64,000 nucleotides of DNA from assembly GCA_009746045.1 (NCBI GenBank), contig RPFO01000213.1, positions 1,038,302 to 1,102,301 of the forward strand, in the 5' to 3' direction. The notes under the pieces are model-generated. The model worked only from the letters and a program-made list of their open reading frames with translations. It was not told the DNA's origin and did not search any database. Positions 11,711 through 34,434 of the stretch are shown here, piece after piece. Position 1 is the first letter of the stretch. Every line of letters starts with the position of its first letter. A program made the position numbers and the translations under genes. The stretch is from Mesostigma viride. Lineage: Eukaryota > Streptophyta > Mesostigmatophyceae > Mesostigmatales > Mesostigmataceae.

Positions 11711-12206
11711 GAATGTTCCGTTGGGTCTCGGCCCCCGTGTGGTGCATACCCCACGACCACTGAGCGTGTGGTGAGAATGCCCTTCAGTCGCTGTAAAAGT
11801 AGCCACTAGTACACACGGGGACCTCATCACAATGGTCTTGAGGTGGGCAGATGCTCCCAGTGAGCACAGGAGGCCCACCCCACCTTGGCCCGGCACAGCG
11901 CCTCCACCATAGTGGAATTGACAGCCTGCGCGGAGGTCGTTGGCCATGCATACGCCCGTTGACCCATTCGTGTGGGTCGGCTGTGTTCCGATGCTCCTAG
12001 ACACCAAGGATGGTGATCTTGTTGTCGACGCACAGGGCGATCAGCTCATCGACGCGTTGTCGCGCTGGTGTGATGGCGTTGGTAGCAGAATCTGCAGGGA
12101 GGGTGCGAACATTGAAGGTACCAATGCCTAGTACGGGGCGTTGCCCTATTATCGGAAGGGTGGGGGTGGGGGTGGGGATGAACTGACGCATACAGCTTGC
12201 TGGCAT
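11711..12206 (-). pseudogene. LINE endonuclease 5' fragment, frameshifted
   Basis: Minus-strand frames read GIGTFNVRTL...ITILGV (about 12130-11997), then DLRAGCQFHYGG and GQGGVGLLCS, then VLVATFTATEGHSHHTL. This is the N-terminal half of an apurinic-type (APE) LINE endonuclease of the same family as the copy at 12406-15712. Frames change at least twice. It overlaps that copy by about 40 residues of protein, so it is a separate insertion, lying in the 3' flank of the HOS15-like gene. Confidence 0.8.
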
Positions 12207-12505
12207 TACTTGGTTGAGATATCTGGTACCATGAACAGCAGATGCTAGTATCGGATAGACGTTACGTTTTTTTTTTTCTCGATTAGCATAGTACTCCGTG
12301 GCATTCCCATGCGCAGGACACGCAAGTACTTACTTATCTGATGTACGTGATTTAGTGCCAATTGTTGTCTGGGTATTATTTTTTAATTATTCAATGCCCA
12401 ACAATTAATTAATTAATTAGACTCGTGCTCCCGTTGGGGAGTCACGGAGCATTAACCCCGATGAATGGATGGATGGGTGCAAACATTCCTACCGGTCTAA
12501 TCTAT

Positions 12506-12745
12506 TCTGATCAGGCACGCCGCAGAGGTGAAAACCTTTGCGTTCAGTGCCGGGCCGCGGAAAACGCGGAAAACGCGATCTGCAAATGAATCCGACCGGA
12601 ATCGAACTGGGGACCTCTCGCACCAATTTTGCTGACTATAGGACGGACGTCTCCGGTTACCATGGCATCGCCAACTTACACCTACAGTCATCCGCAAAAG
12701 TTCTCCTGTCCGGGGAGTGATGCAAGCCTTTCGGATTTGGTACTA
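12506..12745 (-). mobile_element. SINE-like 240-bp insertion inside the LINE 3' UTR, 10-bp target duplication
   Basis: The related LINE tail at 30978-31251 lacks this segment, so it is an insertion. It is flanked by TCTAATCTAT at 12496-12505 and 12746-12755. The minus strand contains a tRNA-like stretch with a near-consensus B box (GTTCGATTCC at about 12607-12598) preceded by an anticodon-arm-like GACGTCCGTCCTATAGTCAG, suggesting tRNA ancestry. The element starts TAGTACCAAATCCG. The first ~75 bp recur at 62192-62283. It is too diverged to be a working tRNA gene. Confidence 0.82.
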
Positions 12746-12839
12746 TCTAATCTATCTACATTGGCTACATACTACATCTATCTAGCAACATTCTAACTAC
12801 ATCATCTATCTAGGCAGCCGCACGCTGCCCTAGGGGGAG

Positions 12840-15712
12840 CTATCTAGCGTGCCTCCCGTGGGATTGCACACGCGGGCGCTTCCCCACTGGGGGGGGCTCG
12901 TTGTCCTCTATGACCTGGGCCCACTTGGCCTTGTCCATCATCTTCTTCCAAATCACGGAGAGGCCGAGGCCCCCCATGTCCTCTACTAGCTGTTCTTTGA
13001 AGGTGCGGGCCTTGCGGCGTCTAACATCACAGGGCCCAGCCCACGTCAGGAGGTGCCGGCCAGGCTGGGCTGGTCGCAGTCCTGCGGGGGGGCCACGTGA
13101 GGTGTCTACCTGATTGGTGCGAGCTAGGTGCCCTACTAGCTGCAGGCGGCGTTGCTTAATTGTGCTGGTGATATAGGGCATGCCCTGGTACAGGTCCTCA
13201 TTGCGGACATGAGCAGCATATCCTACTCTGAAAATGGAACGCAGCATGCTGGTGACCGCGCCGTCCAGCTTGCGGGCCAGGTCGGCGGTGAGGGTCCACG
13301 TCTCGGCGCCATACGTGAGAACAGGAAGGACGAGGACCTTGAACAGGTCCTGTTTCTCGATCTTGCCCAGGGGCTTGCGCCATAGGGCCCGGTACTGGCG
13401 TAAAGCGTGCCAGGCGAGGGAGATGCGGTGGTCCACATCCACCTCGCAGCTAGGGAGCAGGCTGCCCAGCAGCTTAACGCGGTCCCGATACAGGACTCGA
13501 GAGCCGTCTAGGAGATAGAGGGGCGGCGCTGAGGTGGTGAGCCCAACCGCCAGGGCCTCTGTCTTCTTGCTGACCTCAAGCCCCACTGCACGGGCCTCGA
13601 GAGCCAGGCAGTCAAGCCATGTCTGCACGTGCTCAGTGTCCTCAAAGAGGGTGGTGTCGTCTGCGTAAATGATGTCTGCCAGCCGAATCTCCGTGTCCGC
13701 ACCGCCATGCCAGAATTTGTTAGCAACCTGCACTCCTGGTTCCCTGCCCACGATGCGGGCAAATCGCTTGCGCGCCTGAATCATTACGTATTCGACAACA
13801 ATAATGAACAGGTAGGGCGACAGCACGCAGCCCTGCCACACACCCTTCTGTAAAGGGCATGGGGGCGTGGTCCCGTAAGAAGTGCGCACCGAAGTGGTGG
13901 ACCCTTCATACAGGTTGCGGATGACAGCAATCAGGGGGCGGGGGATCCGGAACAACTCGAGGATGTCCCAAAGCGCAGGCCAGAAAACGAATCGAAGGCT
14001 TTGATGAAGTCCACCAGCACAAGGTGCAAAGGGGACTCACCAGGCTGAAGGCGTTGCAGTTCCTCCACCAGTCGGCGAGTAGCGAAGAGCGCCTGTACTG
14101 TGTTGCGACCTGAACGGAAGCCGTGCTGAGTCTCGCTGAGGTGACCGTCCAGGGCCGTGCGCAGGCGGTTCAGGATGAGCCGCATAAGAAGCTTGAGGGG
14201 GGCACTTTGAATGCACACCCCTCTGTAGTTGCCGGGGTCGGCAGGCGACCCCTTGTTCTTGTACAGCATCGTGCGAAAACTGTGTTGCCAGGCCGCTGGA
14301 GGTGGTTGCGACGACAGCAGAAGGCGGTTGCAGATGTCCCGGAAGAGCAGCATAACACCTGTGTCCTCGAATTCGGCTGCAAGTTTTACAACTGCGGCCG
14401 GAATCTCGTCAGAGCCGGTGGCTGCGTCATAACGCAGGCGCTGGACCGCCTCCGTGACCTCGCGAGAGGTGAAAGGAGGCATGTCAGACGGGTCGCCAAG
14501 TGGGCCGACCAGCGGGGGGACTAGGTAGTCCGCCGCTGACCTAGGCGGGGCCGGGGGCCCTGCGGGGCCGGCCAGGGCGGCCGGCGGGCGGCGGCGGCTG
14601 GGAGCAGGGGTGGGGGCGGCGCAGCTGTCCCCACGACCTCGGCCGTGGCCGTGGCCCAGGTACGAAGCCGCTTGGCTGGGGCGCCGGGGACGTCGTGGCG
14701 GTGGGGCCGGCCGAGGCCGTCCGGGTGCCCGAGGCGCTTGTACCAGAACCAGGCCCCCTTGCCGTCGTGCTTCTGCTGGCAGCTGCGCAGGTCCTTGACC
14801 ATCTGCTGAGCATCTGCCTTCTCAGCCTGCTCGTAGGCGGCCCTCAGAGCTGCTTGCAGCCCAGGTTTGGCGAGCGGATCTCTGTTGCGGCGGAGCATCT
14901 GCCTGGCGGCGACCACTGTCGGGCGTGACGGTGGACAGCAAGCTGCCGACGCGGAGGCAAGGTGGGGAGGGTGCGGGCAGCCAGGCGATACTTGGCGGCG
15001 ACACCACGGAGGATCACTGAAATATCCCCCGGCGGCGGAATGGCGTGTAACTGCTGTCGGCTGCCCCCGGCGTCGAAGACGGCCAGGAAATCATCCCTGT
15101 GCGACATAGCGGCCTGCTCTTCTGCTGACATCTTGTCGGCATCCTTCAGCACAATCCGGAGCACTTTCAGATCTGGCTGAGGTGCCAGCTGTCGCGACGG
15201 TTTCACCCCAGGAAACCGCAATCTGATGCGAGCGAGCACGAGACGATGATCAGATTCCACCGTGCTGACAGAATCTTGCAGGACGCGAGCATCGACAACT
15301 GAGGGGCGCTGAGCCCGACGTACGCAGACATAATCAAGGCACACCACCCGATCCGACGGCCCAAAAAAGGTGGCCAGCTGCTCAGCGGGGCGTGCGAAAG
15401 AAGCATTGCATGCAACCAGCGCAGATTCTGCCAGCAGATTCGCAAATAAAGGCGTGTTACCGTTGGCTGTCGTGTTGGTTGGGGAATACTGAGCGCCCCC
15501 AGTGCCAACTGGCAGCGTGGCGTTGGCGTCGAGCAGCATAACCAGGAAGTGCCGAGCTGGGATGTTGGCCTCCTCCTCCTTGAGGGCGTCGAAGAAGGCC
15601 TCACGTTCCGCCTGAGCTCGACCCGCATGTGGTGCATATCCCACGATAACGGTTAGCGTGTGGTGTGAATGGCCCTCAGTGGCCGAAAAAGTGGCCACTA
15701 GCACACGCGGGC
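12840..15712 (-). pseudogene. LINE endonuclease/reverse transcriptase reading frames, frameshifted (family A)
   Basis: The endonuclease part (15712-14844) shows HFLVMLLDANATLPVGTGG and VESDHRLVLARIRLRF. The linker with RNRDPLAKPGLQAA continues in another frame (14916-14521), implying an indel near 14.9-15.0 kb; the related copy at 32.6-36.1 kb has no break there. The reverse transcriptase starts in a third frame (DYLVPPL...FTSREVTEAVQRLRYDA), has GNYRGVCIQSAPLKLL and QHGFRSGRNTVQALF, breaks again near 13.98 kb after VDFIKAFD, and resumes with WQGCVLSPYLFIIVVEYV and the catalytic IIYADDTTLF. It ends at a TAG at 12842-12840. At least two mutational breaks make this copy inactive. Confidence 0.88.
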
Positions 15713-15816
15713 CAATGCCCAACAATGCACGTTGGCACACAATTAATTAATGGATTCATTAAACAATCAGCTAATTGGTCCCCAAAGCTGCGCAATGGCG
15801 CCAACAATCATTGTTA

Positions 15817-27775
<11,959 letters not shown>

Positions 27776-28494
27776 GGCGTGCCAAACTTCTCTTTCCTAG
27801 GGTGCGGCTTCAGCTCGATGCCTCAACCACCGAATACCACCGAGTCCCACTTGCATCACACGTGGATTTCTCAACAGAACGCGAATCCGTCGCAGGTAGA
27901 ACACGCCGAGCAGGAGACATTCTCTATCATGGATTAGAGCAGGCTGACGTCTTTTTCCAAACTGATGCATGTAAAGCAGTTGCGTCAACTAATTATCAAT
28001 AACCACTCGCCACTGTCCGCCATTGCCATTAATTTTCAGCCCCCACCTGCCCCCACCAGTGAATTGCACAGGAGCAAGGATTTTGTACCTACGTAAGTTA
28101 CATACCAGGTACCTACCGCCTGTCGCCACGTTGACAGCATTTTTCTGCTGCCAGCTCAATGGCGCCGCGCCACGCTTCGTTGCCTTAAAGAAAATTATTG
28201 CCTCGACCCTGCCTCGACTGGTTCAGCTGCTGTCACACACCACATCGGAGATCTTGCCAACTGGGCCAAGGTTGAATGAAGGTTGCCGCGGGACAGGGCA
28301 CAGGATTCTGCAGTCTGCACAGAAGTCGGGGAAGATCCCAAGCGAGTGCCACGATTTGCATGAAAACGTAAATTTGCCTTGCGACCACACTCCAGGACCA
28401 TTGAGGCTGTTTTCCATCGGGACGGGAGCGCATCAACGACCCATCTTCAAGCAGCGTTCACTCGTCCTCAAGACACACCTAATCAACCTATAGA
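27776..28494. promoter_or_regulatory. Shared 5' region between divergent FDXR and CMD-fold genes
   Basis: 719 bp between the two start codons. No ORF resembling a protein was seen. Both promoters and 5' UTRs must lie here or in unannotated upstream exons; no clear TATA or other box was recognised. Confidence 0.5.
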
Positions 28495-29611
28495 ATGACG
28501 GGCAACGTTGTCCATGATGACAAGGTGCTGCTCGCACAGCTGCTTCCGGTGAACAAGGAATGGTATGACAACCTGCTGGACCTAGCAAAAAACATCTGGG
28601 GGGAGGACTCGGTCTTGCCCGGTCATGTGCGGATTTTCACCACCATCGCGTTGGACATCAGTAACGGCACCGCCATGCAGCCTTTCCCACCCCACGTGGA
28701 AATGATACTGCGCCGGCCGGGCTTCACCTTCTCCCACATCCGGGAGTTCCTAAACTTCTGCGCCTTTGAACTAGGCTATAACCGGGTGCCGGGGGCGTTC
28801 GGCATGCTGGCGGATCTCGAGAAGGGGATGAAGGAGAAAACGGACCAATGGCCTGCGTCTATATTCGAGGCGGGTAGCCCAGAGCCGATGCAAGAGGGCG
28901 AGGCCGTACTCGCGGATATCAAGGAGCTGCTGCCGAAATTCTACCCTGGCTGCGACGAGGCGTTCGTCTCCAACTACTTGGACCAGGCCTCCCGCGTGTA
29001 CAAGCAGGGCATGTTGGTGGACGCGGTCACCAAGCTGTTCACCTCGCTCGCGCTCGACGTCCAGGTGAGCTGTCCCGCTAGTAGTCCCGCGGAGTAATTG
29101 AGTACTGGAGCCACCCATTTATATGCCATGTATTTCCGCAGGAGCTTGAGAGTTCGTTGTTACTCGGGCCTCCTTGCCATCCTGACTCACTAGTGGCTGT
29201 GCAAGCAACAGCCTTTTTATAGGTGGCATGCAGCGTTACGGGTGAGATTTGGCAGGTCGGGTTGCTGCTAATGCAACGCTATGCACATCAGCACCCATTT
29301 GTCGCATAGTCGATATGCATAGATCATTACGTACGTACCAAATGCGTGGACGCATCGTGGAAGCACGACCTCACAAAGTCTGCCGCATTCTGCTCTCGTT
29401 GGCTCACGTGGCGTCACCTGTCATCCTGGTGCAACAGAAGGGCATCGCTGGGCAGCCATTTGCGATGCATGTGGAGCTGCTGCTGCGGCGGGGGCTCACC
29501 TTTGACGCCATCCGCACATACCTCAACTTCCTCACGTGCTACATGGGCTTCAACAGGGTGCCCGCGGCGTTTGGGACCCTGGCGGGCATCGAGGCGGAGA
29601 AGAAGGCTTGA
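28495..29611 (+). CDS. Carboxymuconolactone decarboxylase (CMD)-like protein, two exons
   Basis: Exons 28495-29064 and 29438-29611 join in phase (DVQ|KGIAGQ) to 247 aa. ATG at 28495 follows an in-frame TAG at 28491. Each half contains a CMD-type helix-turn-helix signature: PPHVEMILRRPGFTFSHIRE...LNFCAFELGYNRVPGAFGML in the first, and AMHVELLLRRGLTFDAIRTY...LTCYMGFNRVPAAFGTLAG in the second, so the protein is an internal duplication of one CMD-like unit. No CxxC of the AhpD peroxidase type is present, so a disulfide-based peroxidase role is unlikely and the substrate is unknown. No N-terminal targeting signal is evident. Assignment to the CMD superfamily is from motif spacing only. Confidence 0.8.
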
Positions 29612-30807
29612 GGGCCCTCTGTAGCCGGTGTATCTATCTAGCATGTATTCTGTAGCCGGCCGGTGCATGCTATCTGTAGCTAACAGTAGCTTCAGCTCTG
29701 TCGAGAAATAGGAATATCCATGAGTGCCGGCTTATTTAATTAATGATTTTATTATTGAGTGAGTCAGTCACACGCTTCCGTTGGCAGAGTCACGGGGTAC
29801 CAACTTTATTCTATTATGACTTAGTGGACATTTGGTAATGCTGTGGATCAAGGCGTTTTTGCTTCAAAAGTGCGCGGCATAAGTGCGATGTACATTTATT
29901 GCTTCGGTGACTGATGGGGCCACATGCAAGTCACAGCTGCGTATGTTCGTGAATGGTTAACTCGGCGAAGCTTAATTCTAACTTGACATGCAGTCGGGGT
30001 AAAATTGGCTCCAGAGTTCTCAATTCTCAAATTCTCAGAGGGCGGGGGCTGAGGTACCTTGAAATGAAATAAGAGGCATGACTCCATTAGGGGGGGGGGG
30101 GGGGACGGTGTTACAACGGGGGGGTACGTACCAATTAGAGGCATGCTTTAGTTACGGCTCAATTCTCAAATTCTCTGAGGGCGGGGGCTGAGGTTGACTG
30201 GTAGTACTGTACGATGGTGTTGGACGGAATTTCCGGTCAGCGTTGCGGACTTTGCATCTCACGTTGTACATGGAAAAGAGCCATTGCGTCGCGCTGTGCT
30301 GTGGCGAACTTATTCTCCGCCGTCGGATGGCACCGTCGATGCTCGTCGATGAACCCAACGCAAGCCATGTACCAAAATAAGTACAAAAAAGCGCGGCGGC
30401 ACCTCGCGGCGAGTTTGGTAAGTTACAGAACTTGAAGCCCGGCGACTCCGCGTCAAGCAGTCCGCAGGTAGTCCGCCGGCGTGAATGAAGTGAGAATTTT
30501 GAGAATTTCAGAATTTGAGAGTTCGGCACATCCTAGTATGGGTAAAATGCAATAAGCTGAGATCTATGCCACCGTGTAAACCCATGCATTTGGCTAGTCG
30601 ACATATCAATTCATGAGACATGCATTACCCAGCGCGCGCACGCCAGAAACCTGGAGTCAAATGGAGACAACCCGCGCGATCGAGATATCAATAAGCCATG
30701 CAATATTGGGCGACAGATTTAACACATGACGCTAGTACATGCATCGTCTGGCCATGCATGTGCATGTACTAGATTGGCGCATATGCCTGTAGTTTGTGAT
30801 GTATATC
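29612..30807. other. Gene-free stretch 3' of the CMD-like gene with an inverted-repeat element
   Basis: CTCAATTCTCAAATTCTC followed by (A/T)GAGGGCGGGGGCTGAGG occurs at about 30018-30056 and 30158-30195. An inverted relative (GAGAATTTTGAGAATTTC) lies near 30490-30520, so 30.0-30.52 kb may be a small MITE-like unit with a doubled left end. A G15 run lies near 30090. No coding evidence. Confidence 0.45.
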
Positions 30808-30977
30808 ATCAAGGAGACAACCAGCTAGCGCAGGCCAGAAATTGGGAGAATCCGGACCATGGTAGCTCGAGCCGGCCGTTGTCTTGTCCGTGTTTTCAAG
30901 TCGTTCGATCAGGAGGATGAATATGAATGGATCGCGATGCATGGAAATGCATGTGTAGCCTTCTGCATTGACATTAT
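30808..30977 (+). repeat. Dispersed repeat R1, copy 1
   Basis: From ATCAAGGAGACAACCAGC through GCGCAGGCCAGAAATTGGGA, CCATGGTAGCTCGAGCC and GTGTAGCCTTCTGCATTGAC. The same order recurs at 36822-36975, with partial copies at 63068-63135 and weakly at 10545 and 50836. No coding capacity; family unknown. A LINE tail is inserted at its right end. Confidence 0.8.
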
Positions 30978-31251
30978 GACGAGCCCCCCCCAGTGGGGAA
31001 GCGCCCGCGTGTGCAATCCCGCGGGAGGCACGCTAGATAGCTCCCCCTAGGGCAGCGTGCGGCTGCCTACTAGATAGATGATGTAGTTAGAATGTTGTTA
31101 GATAGATGTAGTATGTAGTCAACGTAGATAGATTAGACCGGTAGGAATGTGTGCGCCCATCCATCCATTCATCGGGGTTAATTCTGATCGGGGTTAATGC
31201 TCCGTGACTCCCCAACGGGAGCACGAGTCTAATTAATTAATTAATTAATTA
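30978..31251 (+). mobile_element. Severely 5'-truncated family-A LINE copy with 11-bp target-site duplication
   Basis: Starts inside the last codons of the reverse transcriptase ORF (PPPVGKRPRVQS...GRHAR stop), runs through the family 3' UTR and ends in (TTAA)n. ATTGACATTAT flanks it at 30967-30977 and 31252-31262. It lacks the 240-bp SINE found in the 12.4-kb copy and so shows the uninterrupted 3' UTR. Confidence 0.93.
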
Positions 31252-31262
31252 ATTGACATTAT

Positions 31263-31707
31263 CAAGGAGACAACTATGGCTGGCTTACCTGTAGAGCGAC
31301 TAGATGACCTAGACGGTGGGGCCGCAAACAGCTTGCTTGATCAGGGCGTGCATGTGTTTCGAGCCTAACTGGCCGAGAGTGTCTAGTGGTGAGCACCATT
31401 GCTGCGATCGCTCTCCCACCATTTACGAGGAAATACCCGCAAATGGAAAACCACTGAAAAGGTCTAGCTAGTCAGTCATTACGTTAGCGCCATGCCATGT
31501 TTTCCAAACGTACGTCCAAGAACTGCACACGGTGCAAAGGCAAAAATCCGGAGGACAGCACTTTCAAATGTGCGGCGAGAACCAAAAGCCCGTGTATGCC
31601 AGAAAACATCGTGTTGCTGCAGCGACGCGACGGTGTGAACAACGAATCCCTAGTGCCAAGCTCGGAACAGCCGCAAAGCTAGAGATCTGGCATCACAGGG
31701 TTCAGAT
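31263..31707. other. No recognised gene
   Basis: Begins with CAAGGAGACAAC, as in repeat R1, then unrelated sequence. A 61-codon ORF at 31497-31682 has several Cys residues but no supporting signal. Confidence 0.4.
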
Positions 31708-32485
31708 TAATTAATTAATTAATTATCAACAGATGTCACTCCGTTGGGAGTAGATGTAGCACATAGCCCTGAGAAGGGGCATATGGCTTTTAATACATTC
31801 TAGGCTACTTCATGCAAGGGTGGGAATGTAAGCTACCCCTGCTCTAGGTGCACCAAGGCACCTGCACCCTCATGGTCTATCACGCTATGCCCGGGTAAGG
31901 GGGGAGCATGCCTGTGAGGGAGGAAGATCATCATGGCTATACAAGAGCTAGGACATGGCTTCTCGACAGAGAGCACCTCTCTGCATGGCATAGCATGGCT
32001 AAATTCTTAATGCAACATCCATGGGGGTCCCATTATAGACAAAGCATGGCTAAATGTGGAAGGCATCATCCATGGGGGCCATTATGGGCGCACATGCGCG
32101 TGGGCCACATGCTAGGCTAAGCCTTACTAATCTACACTACTGGTATATATATTCCTAGTCTGAGGTGGCAGGAGGGGGCTGCCAGGGCTTGTGGTCAACG
32201 TGGATGACCGCCCCCCTCCAGTATACCGGCTTCCCCCTTGCGCTCTGCCGGAGCTGAAGGTAGGTCGGCCATAGCTCGCGTCGCCGTTGTTGCTGGGCCA
32301 GGGTCAAGTCGTCGTCCAGCGTGAAGCGAGTCTCCGAGAGCTTCTTGCGGCATTTAAGGAACGCCAGCTTGTCCGCCATGCACTTAAAGGTGAGGAGCAC
32401 GGGTGCCGGGCCAGCCTTCCCCCGCGCGCGGGGGAGGCGGACAGCCGACATGTCCAGCTCACCAGTGAGTAACATGGGGGCAAGA
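31708..32485 (-). mobile_element. ORF1-containing LINE remnant with its own (TTAA)n tail
   Basis: On the minus strand, 32475-32155 reads as the C-terminal domain of an L1-type ORF1 protein: PVLLTFKCMADKLAFLKCRK, then TRFTLDDDLTLAQQQRRREL, then WPTYLQLR and YWRGAVIHVD. The segment ends at a TTAATTAATTAA tail (31708-31724) preceded by a 3' terminus like that of the neighbouring LINE (TCCGTTGGGAG...ATGTAGCACATA). No endonuclease or reverse transcriptase lies between ORF1 and this tail, so it could be an ORF1-only derivative or a deleted element. Confidence 0.6.
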
Positions 32486-32630
32486 ATTAAAAATTAAATT
32501 AAATTATAACATGTCTCCGTTGGGAGATCATGTAGCACATATTCCAGGTTGGATGGGTGGTGTGGAGGAAGCCGCGTAATCGAACTAACCTAACTCTAAG
32601 CTATATCTAGTCTAGAAAAGCCTATCTACG

Positions 32631-34434
32631 CTACTCATCAAAACGGCTCCTCCGTTTGGGGGGAGGCGGCTTGCCCACAGGGGCTGGCGTGTGCGCCTTG
32701 ACAATCTTCTTCCACCGCGTCTTGTCTTGCATGGCAGTCCAAAGACGGGAGAGAGAGTGGATGCGGTACTCAAACTGGGCTGGGACCACTAGGTCGTCCA
32801 GCAACATCTGGGTATAGGTCATGGCATGTTTCCCTACCTTTTTAGGAATGTTCTTGGGGCCAGGCCAGGTCAAAATGTGCCGCCCCGGTTGGCCGAGCCG
32901 CTGGGGACCGGCCAGACCAAGGGCGGTGTCGACCTGGCTGGTGCGAGCAAGATGTCCTACAAATGCTATCCTACGCTGTCTAATCTCGTCCGAAATACGC
33001 GGCATACCGTGATACAAAGACTCTAAGGACCTACGCTGAGAAAACCCGACATTCAGGACCTGTCGGAGCATCCGGGTGACCGTGCCGTCTAGCTTGGCTG
33101 CCAGTGTTGCCGTGAGTGTCCATGCCTCGGCGCCATACGTGAGCACCGTGAGGACGAGGACCTTGAAGAGCATGCGCTTGCGGTGCTCGTCCAGGCCCTT
33201 GGAGCGCCAGTAGGTGTTGAGCGAACGGAGCTTGGCCCAGGAAAGGCCGATGCGGGTGTCCACATCGTCGGCAGTGTCCGGAAGCCAACTCCCCAACAGC
33301 TTGAAGCGGTCGCGGAGTGGGACCTCCGTCCCGTCTAGCAGGCGCGGCAGCGGTGGGCGACTGGAGGCCCCAATCACCATCGCCTCAGTTTTGACACTAA
33401 TCTCCAACCCCACCGCCCTCGCCTCCAGGCCCAGACAGTCCAGCCAGGTCTGAATGTGCTCGGGGCGCGCGATGAGGGTGGTGTCGTCCGCATAAATCAG
33501 GTCAGCCAGGCGGTAACCCGTGCTAACCCCGCCGTGCCCACGCTCGTTAAGGATGTCCAAGCCTGGCTCGAACCCCTTAAGAGCAGTAAAGCGCGCACGT
33601 GCCTGGCGCATGACGTGGTCCACGACAATAATGAACAGGTATGGAGACAGGACACAACCTTGCCACACCCCGTGGTGAAGGGGGAATGGTGGGGTGGTGC
33701 CTTCCGCAGTCCGCACTACTGCCTGTGAGCCCTCATACAGTCGGCGAATGGCAGCAATAAACGCTGGTGGCACGCGGTCCAGAGCTAGGATGGCCCAAAG
33801 AGCCTCCCAGAGGACCGTGTCAAAGGCCTTGATATAGTCAACAAAAATGAGGACCAGCGGCAAACTGTCAGGGGGAAGGCGACGCACCTCCTCCATCAAC
33901 CGGCGCGCGACAAACACAGCCATGACAGTGTTACGACCACTACGGAAACCCATCTGAGACTCACCCAGGTGTGGGTCCAGCGCGGCGCGGAGCCTGTGCA
34001 GCATCATGCGCATGAAGACCTTCAGCGCGGCGCTCTGGAGGCAGACACCCCGGTAGTTACCGGGGTCAGCAGCAGAGCCCTTCTTGTACAGCATGACGCG
34101 GATGGCCGTCTGCCACTCAGCAGGCGGAGGCTCGTCAGAGAGCAGGACACGGTTGCAGAACGCCAGCAGAAGATCCCTAACCGCCAGATCAGGGGTCTTC
34201 AGCAGCTCAGCAGAAAGGTGGTCGGCACCGACCGCCGCATCGTACCGCAGGCGAGCAAGGGCGCCGTCCAATTCCTCCAAAGTGAAGGGGTGGACGACGT
34301 CGTTGGTGGCAAGGCAGCCCTCCTTCAAGGCGGGGACTTGGTAGTCCGCGGCCGAGGAGGGGGGCGCTGGTGGCGGCGGGGGTCCGGCGACCCCGAGGCG
34401 GGCGGCCGTCTCGGGGTGAAGCGGCGGGGGGGGG
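32631..34434 (-). CDS. LINE reverse transcriptase ORF, apparently intact, in the -1 frame
   Basis: Open from at least the C9 tract (34434-34426) to TGA at 32631. Seen in order: YQVPALKEG linker, FTLEELDGALARLRYDAAVG, GNYRGVCLQSAALKVFMRMM, MGFRSGRNTVMAVF, FVDYIKAFDTVLW (first catalytic Asp), VWQGCVLSPYLFIIVVDHVM, LIYADDTTLIA (catalytic YADD), TYGAEAWTLT, RQRRIAFVGHLARTSQVDTA and a basic tail. All RT motifs are present without stops. There is no good ATG at its 5' end and it overlaps the endonuclease ORF, so expression probably needs a -1 frameshift or reinitiation. Confidence 0.85.

Larger units (their letters stand above)
12406..15712 (-). mobile_element. 5'-truncated APE-type LINE, family A, with 14-bp target-site duplication
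   Basis: Contains, 5' to 3' on the minus strand, the C-terminal part of an APE endonuclease, a linker and a reverse transcriptase, then a 3' UTR ending in a TTAATTAATTAA tail at 12406. The 14-mer CAATGCCCAACAAT flanks it at 12392-12405 and 15713-15726, a clear target-site duplication that fixes both ends and shows 5' truncation inside the endonuclease. The 3' UTR is interrupted by a SINE-like insertion. The 5' end lies only about 105 bp past the stop of the adrenodoxin reductase gene, in the same orientation. Confidence 0.93.

Noticed and set aside
12530-12680. tRNA gene
   Set aside because: B box and anticodon-like arm are present, but the acceptor stem does not pair and the segment sits in a 240-bp insertion with target duplications; a SINE explains it better.
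31497-31682. Small Cys-rich ORF (SKNCTRCKGKNPED)
   Set aside because: Spacing resembles a zinc ribbon, but it is only 61 codons, isolated, in repeat-rich DNA, without splice or expression signs.
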